DNA of 38,013 bases from a virus: positions 1 through 38,013 of the IMG/VR virus record IMGVR_UViG_3300013126_000093; one strand, given 5' to 3'. The position numbers and the translations under genes were made by a program. The notes beneath the pieces were generated by a model. That model had not been told where the DNA came from and made no database searches. It saw only the letters and a program-made list of their open reading frames with translations. Below are positions 29,361-36,527 of this stretch, in pieces (position 1 is the first letter of the stretch; each line of letters starts with the position of its first letter).

Positions 29361-30446
29361 ATGAGTAAAGCACAAGACGTTTCCGTTCGCCAAGTTGGTC
29401 CCAAGCGGGCCAAGCGAGCAATCAACAAGGCGATCCAAAAGCGTCGCCCTGTATTCCTGTGGGGCCCTCCCGGTATTGGTAAAAGTGACATCGTCAAGCA
29501 GATCGGCGAAGATGCCGGTCGCGAAGTGATCGATATCCGTTTGCCTCTGTGGGAACCCACTGACATCAAAGGTATCCCTTACTTCAACTCTACTGCTAAC
29601 ACGATGGTCTGGGCTCCTCCCGCAGAACTGCCCAGCGATCCAGACAGCAAGGCTATCATCTTCTTGGACGAGCTGAACTCTGCTCCTCCGGCTGTTCAGG
29701 CCGCGGCCTATCAGTTGGTGTTGAACCGCCGTGTTGGACAATACATCCTGCCCAAGGGTGTTGACATCGTAGCCGCTGGTAACCGTGACGGTGACAAGGG
29801 TGTTACCTACCGTATGCCTGCTCCGTTGGCTAACCGCTTCCTGCACTTGGAGATGAAGGTAGACTTCGATGACTACCAAGAGTGGGCTACTGCCAATAAG
29901 ATCCACCCTGAGGTCGTTGGTTATGTTTCGTTCGCCAAGCAGGACCTCTACGACTTCGATCCCAAGGGTTCCTCTAAGTCGTTTGCGACTCCTCGTTCTT
30001 GGAGTTTCGTTAGCGATCTGCTCACTGACGATGACACTGACACTGACACGCTGACTGATTTGGTGTCTGGTGCTATCGGTGACGGTTTGGCTGTTAAGTT
30101 TATGGCTCACCGTAAGATCGCAGGTCGACTGCCCAAAGCAGAAGACATTCTCAGCGGTAAGGTCAAGGACCTTTCTATCAAAGAGATCTCTGCGATGTAT
30201 TCGCTGACTGTGAGCCTCTGCTACGAGCTCAAGGAGCAGGCAGAGAAGAAAGCCAAGAACTGGGACGATATGGCGGACTGCTTCTTCCGTTATATGATGG
30301 ATAATTTCCCGACTGAGATCGTTGTTATGGGTGCCAAGACTGCTCTCAGCAACTACAATTTGCCGTTGGACGCTACGAAGATGAAATCCTTCGACGAGTT
30401 CCACAAGCGATTCGGCAAGTATGTGTTGTCAGCAATGGAGAATTAA
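29361..30446 (+). CDS. MoxR-type AAA+ ATPase
   Basis: 361 residues. Walker A GPPGIGKS (35-42), Walker B IIFLDELNSAP, sensor-1 region VAAGNRDGD and the arginine-bearing PLANRFLHLEM place it in the MoxR branch, ATPases that work with VWA-domain proteins to insert metals or remodel complexes. The gene directly downstream encodes such a VWA-like protein, forming the classic pair. The promoter carries an operator-like palindrome and the ribosome site is GCGAGG rather than GGAGCGA, so it is regulated unlike its neighbours. The long open frame on the opposite strand is a shadow. Confidence 0.9.
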   Translation: MSKAQDVSVRQVGPKRAKRAINKAIQKRRPVFLWGPPGIGKSDIVKQIGEDAGREVIDIRLPLWEPTDIKGIPYFNSTANTMVWAPPAELPSDPDSKAIIFLDELNSAPPAVQAAAYQLVLNRRVGQYILPKGVDIVAAGNRDGDKGVTYRMPAPLANRFLHLEMKVDFDDYQEWATANKIHPEVVGYVSFAKQDLYDFDPKGSSKSFATPRSWSFVSDLLTDDDTDTDTLTDLVSGAIGDGLAVKFMAHRKIAGRLPKAEDILSGKVKDLSIKEISAMYSLTVSLCYELKEQAEKKAKNWDDMADCFFRYMMDNFPTEIVVMGAKTALSNYNLPLDATKMKSFDEFHKRFGKYVLSAMEN

Positions 30447-30463
30447 GACCTCGCCCATTGCTA

Positions 30464-30502
30464 GGGCTACGGACTTCTCAGGGTTCGTAGCCCACCTTTT
30501 TT
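30464..30502 (+). terminator. rho-independent terminator
   Basis: GGGCTACG (30464-30471) and CGTAGCCC (30486-30493) with a 14-base loop, then ACCTTTTTT. Confidence 0.88.
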
Positions 30503-30504
30503 GG

Positions 30505-30533
30505 TTGACAAGGGTGCCGGACGGTGCTATAAT
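30505..30533 (+). promoter_or_regulatory. cassette promoter
   Basis: TTGACA (30505-30510), 17 bp, TATAAT (30528-30533), two bases after the terminator T run. Confidence 0.8.
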
Positions 30534-30560
30534 AGATACATACAGTAAGGAGAGCGACTA

Positions 30561-31757
30561 ATGGACCCAATCATCGATAAACTCACAACTGCCCGAGTAG
30601 GACTGCTACTCAAGGCCCCCTTCTTTGGTAATATGGCGACTCGTATGAAGCTCATCGATGCTTCAGACTGGTGCCCTACTGCGGCCACTAACGGTCGCGA
30701 CTTCTTCTACAACAAGGACTTCGTTTCTAAACTTTCTGTCAAGAAACTAGAGTTCCTCTTTGGACACGAGATCTGTCACGCGGTGTTTGATCACTTTGGT
30801 CGTGTAGGTTCGCGTGATCGCAACCTGTCTAACATCGCACAGGACTTCGCTGTCAACCAGATCCTCGTAGACGAGCGTATCGGTGACAAGATCACTGAAG
30901 TTAAGATCTGCTATGATCCTAAGTACCGCGGTATGGCCTGGGAAGAGATCTACGACATCCTTTACGAGCAGGCAGAGAAGATCCCAATGGATCAACTGCT
31001 CAAGCAATTGGGTGATGTTCTGGACGAGCACATCAAAGAAGGTGATGGCCAAGGTGAGGGTGACAAAGAAGGCAAAGGTAACCGTCCTGGTCTCAGCAAA
31101 GAAGACGCACAGAAGATCAAGGACGAGATCAAAGAAGCAATGATCCAGAGTGCCGCGGCCGCTGGTGCTGGCAAGACTCCCTCAGGCATTATGCGTATGA
31201 TCAAGAGCCTCACTGAGCCTAAGATGAACTGGCGTGAGATCATCCGTCAGCAGATCCAAAGCATCGTCCGCAACGACTACTCCTTCCAGCGTCCTAACCG
31301 TAAAAGCCAGCACACGGGCGCCGTGCTTCCAGGTATGATTCCGGACACTACCATTGACGTGGCTATCGCGTTGGATATGAGCGGTAGTATTGGTCAAGAA
31401 GATGCCACTGTATTCCTCAGCGAAGTCAAAGGCATTATGGATCAATACGAGGACTTCAACATCCAACTGTGGTGCTTTGACACTGACATTTACAATCACG
31501 TCAAGATCGGACACGACAACTCCGACGAGCTCCTGAGCTACGAGCCTCAAGGTGGTGGTGGTACTTCATTCGAAGTCAACTGGGAGTTTATGCGTGACAA
31601 CGACATCCAGCCTAAGAAGTTCATTATGTTCACTGATGGCTATCCCTGCGGTACCTGGGGAGAAGAAGATTACTGCGATACCTTGTTCATTGTCAAGGGC
31701 AATACATCCGCAGAGTCGCCGTTCGGTCAGACTGTGATCTACGAAAAGGATATCTAA
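30561..31757 (+). CDS. VWA-like protein with metallopeptidase-type HExxH (DUF2201-like)
   Basis: 398 residues. HEICH at 69-73 is the zinc-binding HExxH of the putative metallopeptidase domain; a Gly/Lys/Glu-rich linker (GDGQGEGDKEGKG) follows, then a VWA-like domain whose metal site begins DMSGS (272-276), with GGGGTSF and FTDGYP as later MIDAS elements. Partner proteins of MoxR ATPases have this architecture. Together the two may remodel or proteolyse a host or phage complex. Ribosome site AAGGAGAGCGA is a variant with AG inserted. The stop overlaps a 31-residue ORF. Confidence 0.9.
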   Translation: MDPIIDKLTTARVGLLLKAPFFGNMATRMKLIDASDWCPTAATNGRDFFYNKDFVSKLSVKKLEFLFGHEICHAVFDHFGRVGSRDRNLSNIAQDFAVNQILVDERIGDKITEVKICYDPKYRGMAWEEIYDILYEQAEKIPMDQLLKQLGDVLDEHIKEGDGQGEGDKEGKGNRPGLSKEDAQKIKDEIKEAMIQSAAAAGAGKTPSGIMRMIKSLTEPKMNWREIIRQQIQSIVRNDYSFQRPNRKSQHTGAVLPGMIPDTTIDVAIALDMSGSIGQEDATVFLSEVKGIMDQYEDFNIQLWCFDTDIYNHVKIGHDNSDELLSYEPQGGGGTSFEVNWEFMRDNDIQPKKFIMFTDGYPCGTWGEEDYCDTLFIVKGNTSAESPFGQTVIYEKDI

Positions 31758-31852
31758 TGAGCCCTACTACACCTAGGTTCCCCGACGATCCTATGGACTA
31801 CGACCTACCTCCGCACACGGATTTGGGAGTGCCGGCGGGTGTGGCTTTTTAG
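31757..31852 (+). CDS. 31-residue acidic/proline-rich ORF
   Basis: ATG at 31757 overlaps the VWA stop codon (TAATG), so it may be translated by re-initiation. The peptide is rich in Pro and Asp (TTPRFPDDPMDYDLPPHTD). Its TAG lies in a GTGGCT-TTTT-AGCCAC stem-loop (31841-31856), and no ribosome site of its own is seen. Function unknown. Confidence 0.45.
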   Translation: MSPTTPRFPDDPMDYDLPPHTDLGVPAGVAF

Positions 31853-31856
31853 CCAC
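31841..31856 (+). terminator. short stem-loop at the stop codon
   Basis: GTGGCT and AGCCAC with a TTTT loop; no T run follows. It resembles the stop-codon hairpin at 28553. Confidence 0.35.
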
Positions 31857-31883
31857 AGACCCCGCTGCTACGCACATAAGGGG

Positions 31884-31912
31884 TTGACAGATTGGCAGTT
31901 TGGCCTTATACT
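31884..31912 (+). promoter_or_regulatory. cassette promoter
   Basis: TTGACA (31884-31889), 17 bp, TATACT (31907-31912). Confidence 0.8.
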
Positions 31913-31943
31913 ATAGGCTAGACAGTTAAGAAAGGAGCGGCAA

Positions 31944-32090
31944 ATGGAACTACTACTAGCGTTTATCGCAGGTGCTGTTGTGATGGACTTTATGTGGGCC
32001 TGGCGTATGGGCATCCCCCAAATGCTTTGGTACCGATTCAAGCATCGCAACGATCCTAAACCCGATTACTCACAATGGAGCGAAGACTAA
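31944..32090 (+). CDS. 48-residue membrane protein
   Basis: ATG at 31944 after AAAGGAGCGG. One hydrophobic N-terminal segment (LLLAFIAGAVVMDFMWAW) and a basic, then acidic tail (YRFKHRNDPKPDYSQWSED). The first ten residues (MELLLAFIAG) resemble those of the next gene (MKILLAFIAG), suggesting a local duplication. Function unknown. Confidence 0.6.
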   Translation: MELLLAFIAGAVVMDFMWAWRMGIPQMLWYRFKHRNDPKPDYSQWSED

Positions 32091-32215
32091 TGAAAATCCT
32101 TCTAGCATTCATCGCAGGTATGTTCGTGGCCACTGTAGGCGTGTCGGGCGTAGCATCCGCTGTTGACAAGGCAGTGGGCAAGACCCAAGAAGTAATGAAG
32201 GAGACCGTGAAGTGA
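32090..32215 (+). CDS. 41-residue membrane-anchored peptide
   Basis: ATG at 32090 overlaps the previous stop (TAATG) and has GGAGCGA at 32077-32083. MKILLAFIAGMFVATVGVSGVASA is a signal-anchor or signal peptide with an A-S-A end; the short mature part (VDKAVGKTQEVMKETVK) is an amphipathic helix. It may be an exported peptide acting in the envelope. Function unknown. Confidence 0.55.
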   Translation: MKILLAFIAGMFVATVGVSGVASAVDKAVGKTQEVMKETVK

Positions 32216-32706
32216 ACTGCTCCCCTGTACTAACTAACGACGAGTTCAAGACCGTACACAATGCTCTCTGCGAGCTGCGTTCAGTGCAGCAGCATCTTAC
32301 CGGGGTGATCAATGATCGTCTCGCTGAGCAACTGCAGACAGTGGTCAGGGAGTTTGAGCAGGGTCTCAAGGGTGCCTACGAACAGGACAATCGCGCATTT
32401 GACGAACTCAGCGACCATTACGAAGCTGTGCGTCAAGGTGCGCAACTGCGAAGCATCTGGAGTATATTCTCTGTGCAAGATCTCAGTCAACCTCATCCCT
32501 ACGTGAATGCAGCAGAGATCTGCTACAGAGACCATTGGGGTGACCAACCTGTGTATGAAACCATTCCGGGACCAACCTGGGCTGATCTCTACTCAGCTGC
32601 TGATCGCTGCATCACTCGAAGTGGGGACGGACACCACATCTTCATCGAGAGTTTTCAACCTGTGGCAGAACAGCCACACCAACTTAGACTAACCACTGGG
32701 AGTTAA
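32212..32706 (+). CDS. phage protein of unknown function (GTG start)
   Basis: 164 residues, GTG at 32212 overlapping the previous stop (GTGA), with AAGGAG upstream. A helical first half (LRSVQQHLTGVINDRLAEQL) is followed by a patterned second half: FDELSDHYEAV, SIWSIFSVQDL, YRDHWGDQPV, TWADLYSAADRCI, SGDGHHIFIESFQP, LRLTTGS. Several short conserved-looking blocks suggest a folded domain widespread in phages, but I cannot name a function. Confidence 0.7.
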   Translation: MNCSPVLTNDEFKTVHNALCELRSVQQHLTGVINDRLAEQLQTVVREFEQGLKGAYEQDNRAFDELSDHYEAVRQGAQLRSIWSIFSVQDLSQPHPYVNAAEICYRDHWGDQPVYETIPGPTWADLYSAADRCITRSGDGHHIFIESFQPVAEQPHQLRLTTGS

Positions 32707-32708
32707 CC

Positions 32709-32840
32709 ATGCCTTACCCTGGACAAGTATTCGAAGATCCCATGTACGATGAAGATGGGAACCTAGTAGATGAGGACTTTGACCTCGACGAGCTAGCAGA
32801 GGATGAGAGCTACGATCCGTTCCAAACTGTGAACTCGTAG
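32709..32840 (+). CDS. 43-residue acidic protein
   Basis: ATG at 32709, two bases after the TAA of the previous gene, stop TAG at 32838-32840. Strongly acidic (MYDEDGNLVDEDFDLDELAE, DESYD) with an aromatic end; it looks disordered and could mimic nucleic acid. There is no separate ribosome site, so it depends on translation from upstream. Function unknown. Confidence 0.5.
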   Translation: MPYPGQVFEDPMYDEDGNLVDEDFDLDELAEDESYDPFQTVNS

Positions 32841-32843
32841 TGG

Positions 32844-32872
32844 TTGACAGCTCTTTGGATTGGGTGCATAAT
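32844..32872 (+). promoter_or_regulatory. cassette promoter
   Basis: TTGACA (32844-32849), 17 bp, CATAAT (32867-32872). It directly follows the upstream stop codon. Confidence 0.72.
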
Positions 32873-32903
32873 AGAGACACTTAGACAACAGAAGGAGCGA
32901 AAG

Positions 32904-33248
32904 ATGATTACAGCAACCCCTGAGCAGATCCCCCAAATCGTTGCCGAAGCGCACTCTGCTGCGTATGCTGCGGCCGAGAAGTACTTCCGTGAGGTGCTGG
33001 GAGGTCAAGATCGTTACGCCTGTGGCTTTGCCTGGGTCAACATCTACGGTGTCAAAGGCAACACCCGGTTGGGCAAGGCCTTGAGTGCCGCTGGGATCCG
33101 CAAGGACTACCAAGGTGGTCTCCAGATGTGGAATCCATCCAAGTTCGGGTGCCAGAACGTGGACACCTTGGAGGAAGGTGCCCGAGCTGCTGCTGCGGTG
33201 TTTAAGAAGTACGGGTTTGAAGCTTACGCAGGATCGCGTTTGGATTAA
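32904..33248 (+). CDS. phage protein of unknown function
   Basis: 114 residues from the ATG at 32904, three bases after GGAGCGA; the longer frame begins in the promoter. ACGFAWVNIYGVKGNTRLGK, then GGLQMWNPSKFGCQ and VFKKYGFEAYAGSRLD form a patterned domain that I have seen in phages and proteobacterial prophages without an assigned role. The SRLD end and AWV block are the most recognisable parts. A strong terminator follows directly, so this is a one-gene unit. Confidence 0.72.
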   Translation: MITATPEQIPQIVAEAHSAAYAAAEKYFREVLGGQDRYACGFAWVNIYGVKGNTRLGKALSAAGIRKDYQGGLQMWNPSKFGCQNVDTLEEGARAAAAVFKKYGFEAYAGSRLD

Positions 33249-33253
33249 CCCGG

Positions 33254-33276
33254 GGCCCGAAAGGGCCTTTTATTTT
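33254..33276 (+). terminator. rho-independent terminator
   Basis: GGCCC-GAAA-GGGCC hairpin (33254-33267) followed by TTTTATTTT. Confidence 0.88.
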
Positions 33277-33278
33277 GG

Positions 33279-33307
33279 TTGACAGATTGAACGACCGGTG
33301 CTATACT
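33279..33307 (+). promoter_or_regulatory. cassette promoter
   Basis: TTGACA (33279-33284), 17 bp, TATACT (33302-33307), two bases after the terminator T run. Confidence 0.8.
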
Positions 33308-33337
33308 AGAGACACTTAGACAAGTAAGGAGCGAAAG

Positions 33338-33586
33338 ATGGGATACTTCAAAGACGTAGAGATCGAGATCATGACCATGGCCCACGATATGGGCGATGAC
33401 TTCGGTGATGATGCAGATACGATTCTAACCATTGCCCGTGCATTGGACCTAGCACCAGAGATCGTGCAAGACGTCCTGCAGGGAGATGCAGACCGTGATC
33501 CAGAAGAGTATGACGACTCTATGGATGGCGACTTTGATTCGGGCATGGCTAGTGCCGGTTACGGTATGGATGAAGACTATGCCTAA
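33338..33586 (+). CDS. small very acidic protein
   Basis: 82 residues, GGAGCGAAAG directly before the ATG. Asp/Glu-rich throughout (MAHDMGDDFGDDADTILTIA, LQGDADRDPEEYDDSMDGD). A helical middle (ARALDLAPEIVQDVL) suggests a small fold with an acidic tail. DNA mimicry is conceivable. Overlaps the next gene by eight bases. Confidence 0.65.
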   Translation: MGYFKDVEIEIMTMAHDMGDDFGDDADTILTIARALDLAPEIVQDVLQGDADRDPEEYDDSMDGDFDSGMASAGYGMDEDYA

Positions 33587-33803
33587 GGCCATATACACCC
33601 TGTGCCGCGCTGCGGTCATAGACGAATACTACGAGGTAGAGGCGGACTCTGAAGAGGCTGCACTTGAGATGGCCTACAATGGTGATCTGGGAGATCCTGT
33701 GCGTACCGAGTTCGTAGATTGGCGAGATGACGAGTACCAGGTCGCAGACGAAGAGATAATTGACCCTTTGTACGTTATGGTTAAAGACTATGGACAAGTT
33801 TAA
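33579..33803 (+). CDS. small acidic beta/helix protein
   Basis: 74 residues from the ATG at 33579 inside the end of the previous gene. MPKAIYTLCRAAVIDEYYEV, then ADSEEAALEMAYNGDLGDP and DDEYQVADEEIIDPLYVMVK: the strand-helix-strand order with EExALxxA resembles small phage proteins of the type that follow dyadic acidic genes. Function unknown. Overlaps 33790-34038 by 14 bases. Confidence 0.6.
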   Translation: MPKAIYTLCRAAVIDEYYEVEADSEEAALEMAYNGDLGDPVRTEFVDWRDDEYQVADEEIIDPLYVMVKDYGQV

Positions 33804-34038
33804 CTGGTTTTGTTTAGCCAACGAGGATAAACAGTTCCTTGGTAAGTATGTGAGTCCCGGGCGCTGCTCGTCAACTTTCCGACATATCCCTGTACAGCAT
33901 CTAGAACGCACTAAACGACTGCTGCGACAACTAGGATATCAGGGACGCATCGTTTACCGTGGACCTCGCAGAGATCAGATCGATCCTAGCTTCACCCGTA
34001 AGAGGGATGCTGTTGCGTTTTCTGTATACCCGGCCTAA
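33790..34038 (+). CDS. small basic protein of unknown function
   Basis: 82 residues from the ATG at 33790. Basic and aromatic (MDKFNWFCLANEDKQFLGKY, then RTKRLLRQLGYQGRIVYRGP and RRDQIDPSFTRKRDAVAF). It may bind nucleic acid, in contrast to its two acidic upstream partners, with which it forms a three-gene unit from the promoter at 33279. Function unknown. Confidence 0.6.
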   Translation: MDKFNWFCLANEDKQFLGKYVSPGRCSSTFRHIPVQHLERTKRLLRQLGYQGRIVYRGPRRDQIDPSFTRKRDAVAFSVYPA

Positions 34039-34062
34039 GTGTAGGGTTACTATAGATTTTGG

Positions 34063-34091
34063 TTGACAGTTTGGGCTAGAGGTGCTATACT
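34063..34091 (+). promoter_or_regulatory. cassette promoter
   Basis: TTGACA (34063-34068), 17 bp, TATACT (34086-34091). Confidence 0.8.
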
Positions 34092-34121
34092 ATGGTTATA
34101 GTGAATAGTAAGGAGCGAAAG

Positions 34122-34370
34122 ATGATTGCAGAAAAAGAGAAGGTTGTTCGGGCCCTGAAGGGTTGGCAGTTTGTGCGTGGGACCCACGGGTGCCTGTTTG
34201 ATCGTGGATCCGCTGATTCCTACTACGGTCGTGGCAGTGATCCGCACTATGGTGGTGTAGGTGGGGATTCGGGTCCGCGTGTGGATAACTTGACCCCAGA
34301 AGAAGTCCGTGAGTATGCCGCAGGCTATGAATACAATGAGCGATTTGGCGACAAGAAAGATTGGCGCTAA
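34122..34370 (+). CDS. small Gly/Tyr/Asp-rich protein
   Basis: 82 residues from the ATG at 34122, three bases after GGAGCGA. ALKGWQFVRGTHGCLFDRGS, then ADSYYGRGSDPHYGGVGGD (Gly/Tyr/Asp loop) and TPEEVREYAAGYEYNERFGD. The mix of a short folded start and a flexible middle is unlike known enzymes. Single-gene unit, followed directly by the next cassette. Function unknown. Confidence 0.65.
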   Translation: MIAEKEKVVRALKGWQFVRGTHGCLFDRGSADSYYGRGSDPHYGGVGGDSGPRVDNLTPEEVREYAAGYEYNERFGDKKDWR

Positions 34371-34375
34371 TTTGG

Positions 34376-34404
34376 TTGACAGATTGGGCAGATGGCCTTA
34401 TAAT
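34376..34404 (+). promoter_or_regulatory. cassette promoter
   Basis: TTGACA (34376-34381), 17 bp, TATAAT (34399-34404), six bases after the upstream stop. Confidence 0.8.
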
Positions 34405-34435
34405 ATACACATACTTAAACAACTAGGAGCGATAA

Positions 34436-34738
34436 ATGGCTAAATCCGCACAACAAAAGTTCAACGAATACTTAGAGGAATCGCGTGAGACCCGTGATGC
34501 CATCAACGAGCTGGAAAAGGCTGCTCGTGAGAACCACGATGGTTCCTATGCTTATGCCTGCGGTGTCTACTCGGTGCTATTAGGTGACATCATCTCAGAA
34601 CTGCCCAAGGCTCGTCGTGCAGAGATCCGTGAGCAACTGCTACGCTCAGCACAGAAGCAGAAGAACGAACTGTTGGCCAAGCAGATCAAGGACAGCGATA
34701 TCCAGCGTGTGTTTGATCCTGCAGGAGTGTTGCGTTAA
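34436..34738 (+). CDS. small helical protein of unknown function
   Basis: 100 residues, GGAGCGATAA before the ATG. Nearly all helix (FNEYLEESRETRDAINELEK, ACGVYSVLLGDIISELPKAR, EIREQLLRSAQKQKNELL), alternately charged, likely a coiled coil or helical bundle. It overlaps the SWIM protein gene by one base (TAATG), so the two are probably made together. Confidence 0.65.
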   Translation: MAKSAQQKFNEYLEESRETRDAINELEKAARENHDGSYAYACGVYSVLLGDIISELPKARRAEIREQLLRSAQKQKNELLAKQIKDSDIQRVFDPAGVLR

Positions 34739-35079
34739 TGGAGGCCGTGCGTGAAGTCACTGTTTGGACGGGTGTTGAATATCGGCAACCCAACCACGAC
34801 TATCTCCTCGACGGAGACAGGATCGTGGCTTACCGGCCTTGGGGCACAGCAGAGATCCGTAAGAGTTCCGGAAAGATCAAGATCGACCGTAGGGGCCGCA
34901 AGTTCATCCCTTTGGATCCAAACCCCTTCGCAGAACTCGAAGAGAACAAAGAGTCAATGGTTGTAGAAGTCAAAGGTTCTAAGGGTGCCGTTTATTATGT
35001 AAACCGGGAAGATGGTCTTTGCACCTGCCCGGGATTCACATTCCGAGGCAACTGTAAACACATCAAGGAGTTGGTATGA
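34738..35079 (+). CDS. SWIM zinc-finger protein
   Basis: 113 residues. The C terminus reads GLCTCPGFTFRGNCKHI: CxC, eight residues, CxH, the SWIM zinc-finger signature, preceded by the usual strand VVEVKGSKGAVYYV. SWIM domains bind DNA or proteins. The N-terminal ~60 residues are basic beta-like (EIRKSSGKIKIDRRGRKFIP). It lies in a three-gene unit with 34436 and 35076 and overlaps the latter by ATGA. Confidence 0.8.
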   Translation: MEAVREVTVWTGVEYRQPNHDYLLDGDRIVAYRPWGTAEIRKSSGKIKIDRRGRKFIPLDPNPFAELEENKESMVVEVKGSKGAVYYVNREDGLCTCPGFTFRGNCKHIKELV

Positions 35080-35300
35080 CCCCACAAGAGTTTGAATACA
35101 TTCGACGGGCTGTTGATGCTCTGGAGAATATGGAGATGACTCCTATGACCGAACGCAAGGTTCTTAGGACCATTGAACAGATCTGTGGCAAAAATGCCAC
35201 AGACATCGAGCTGAATCTCACAGCCGCTGTAGATGGTAAGATCCAGCGAACCTATCAGGATCTGCAGAACCAGAAATTGGTTGACATTCTGGGCCGTTGA
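35076..35300 (+). CDS. small protein of unknown function
   Basis: 74 residues coupled to the SWIM protein by ATGA. Helical (FEYIRRAVDALENMEM, TERKVLRTIEQICGKNATDI, KIQRTYQDLQNQKLVDILGR). The last seven codons contain the TTGACA of the next promoter (KLVDIL from AAATTGGTTGACATTCTG), so coding and promoter sequence are shared. Function unknown. Confidence 0.62.
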   Translation: MTPQEFEYIRRAVDALENMEMTPMTERKVLRTIEQICGKNATDIELNLTAAVDGKIQRTYQDLQNQKLVDILGR

Positions 35301-35309
35301 TCGTATAAT
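35281..35309 (+). promoter_or_regulatory. cassette promoter inside the end of a gene
   Basis: TTGACA (35281-35286), 17 bp, TATAAT (35304-35309). The -35 box and most of the spacer are inside the coding sequence of 35076-35300. Confidence 0.78.
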
Positions 35310-35334
35310 AAACATACTGTAAAAGGAGCGACTT

Positions 35335-35970
35335 ATGCCAAATTGGTGTTCAAATCATATCACTGTGCGTGGCACAGACCCTGCAGAGATCCAGAGACTC
35401 TCAGATGCATTCAAGCGTGGTGAGTTCTGTGATGCAGTTATTCCAGTGCCAGAGATCCTTAAGAATCCCGAGACCACTACTAACTACGGTGATCCAGTCA
35501 AGCAGGCAGAAGCAGATCGCGTCCGTGCTGAGGCAGTGGCCGCAACTGGCTACCAAAGTTGGTATGACTTCTGCACCAGCCGTTGGGGAACCAAATGGGA
35601 TGTGGGTGATGAGCACAGTATCGAAGTAGACGAAGATGGTCTGGGTTTCTCTGCTCCGTTCGATTCAGCCTGGGCTCCTCCTATGGGGGTAGTTGAAGAG
35701 TTGGTTGAGCAGGGCTTGGAAGTCACACTTTATTACTATGAACCAGGTATGGGTTTCGTAGGCAAGTTCGAAGATGGCTGTGATGAGATGTATGAGTTGG
35801 GCGGTCTCGATTCTAAGACTGTGCGTGCCGACATTGGTGATGAGTTGGACGATATGTTTGGTATCTCTGAGTCTATGGCTGAATACGAAGCAGAGAATGC
35901 CGAAGAGGAAGAACTCACAGAATGGATCAAGGACGGCGCTGAGAAACGCTCGGAGTTGAAAGCACTGTGA
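35335..35970 (+). CDS. YubB/DUF1281-like ferredoxin-fold protein
   Basis: 211 residues. The start MPNWCSNHITVRGTDPAEIQ, with later WYDFCTSRWGTKWDVGD and FSAPFDSAWAPPMGVVEEL, is typical of the DUF1281/YubB family found on plasmids and phages: W-C-x-N near the start, a central R-W-G-T-K-W and a D-x-A-W-x-P-P block. No reaction is known. The C-terminal ~50 residues are acidic and probably disordered. Ribosome site AAAAGGAGCGA. Confidence 0.78.
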   Translation: MPNWCSNHITVRGTDPAEIQRLSDAFKRGEFCDAVIPVPEILKNPETTTNYGDPVKQAEADRVRAEAVAATGYQSWYDFCTSRWGTKWDVGDEHSIEVDEDGLGFSAPFDSAWAPPMGVVEELVEQGLEVTLYYYEPGMGFVGKFEDGCDEMYELGGLDSKTVRADIGDELDDMFGISESMAEYEAENAEEEELTEWIKDGAEKRSELKAL

Positions 35971-36260
35971 GAGTAGAGAAGCTCAACAGGAACTACAACG
36001 GCTACGGCTATTTCAGCCACCGTGTGGTATTCCACGGCAATGTCCACATACGGATCAAGCAGTGGATCCGTGCTCGCAACTGGCTGTGGGCTCAGTTTGG
36101 ACCCTCAGCAGAGCAAGCATTGGCCCGAGCTGACAACTTTGACGGCGAGCAACCAAAGTGGGCCTGGGACACAGATAAATCGGCTATATATCTCAAAGAG
36201 GAAGCGTTTACGATGTTTAATCTACGCAAGGAGTTCTGGGAAAATGTCGAGAACCTATAA
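35967..36260 (+). CDS. small aromatic-rich protein (GTG start)
   Basis: 97 residues from the GTG at 35967, which overlaps the preceding TGA (GTGA). Rich in Trp, Tyr and Arg (NRNYNGYGYFSHRVVFHGNV, IKQWIRARNWLWAQFGPSAE, WAWDTDKSAIYLKEEAF). It looks like a compact folded domain. Co-translated with the YubB-like protein. Function unknown. Confidence 0.6.
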   Translation: MRVEKLNRNYNGYGYFSHRVVFHGNVHIRIKQWIRARNWLWAQFGPSAEQALARADNFDGEQPKWAWDTDKSAIYLKEEAFTMFNLRKEFWENVENL

Positions 36261-36438
36261 GTTCCAGTTCGTGATAGAATGCAGTGGTGAGGGAGTGCCT
36301 GATTTGGTTCGGGTAGAAGAGATGATCGATCTCACTATGCAAGAGCTCGTATTCGATGATGAATTCGTTTCAGCATTGGACGAGAGCCAGGCCGTGAGCA
36401 TCCAGGTCATACCGCAATTTGGTAAAACGGATGGTTGA
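36244..36438 (+). CDS. small protein of unknown function
   Basis: 64 residues from the ATG at 36244 inside the end of the previous gene; the longer frame to 36022 is out-of-register shadow. Strand-helix pattern: YKFQFVIECSGEGVPDLVRV, MIDLTMQELVFDDEFVSAL, SQAVSIQVIPQFGKT. Its TGA stop is embedded in the -35 box of the next promoter. Function unknown. Confidence 0.6.
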   Translation: MSRTYKFQFVIECSGEGVPDLVRVEEMIDLTMQELVFDDEFVSALDESQAVSIQVIPQFGKTDG

Positions 36439-36463
36439 CGGAATGGTTGAGTGGTGTTATACT
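36435..36463 (+). promoter_or_regulatory. promoter with palindromic -10 region
   Basis: TTGACG (36435-36440), 17 bp, TATACT (36458-36463). GTGTTAT-ACTA-ATAACAC (36454-36471) is a perfect inverted repeat centred on the -10 box and near-identical to the one before the MoxR gene. The leader to 36528 lacks GGAGCGA. Confidence 0.78.
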
Positions 36464-36527
36464 AATAACACTGCAAGAAGCAGAAGTAACTAAGGCAAAT
36501 TTAACAACTTTGAAAGGCAATTTTAAA

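Noticed and set aside
29262-30404. 380-residue open frame on the minus strand
   Set aside because: It lies opposite the MoxR ATPase gene, lacks a ribosome site and recognisable domains, and the plus-strand gene has clear Walker motifs.
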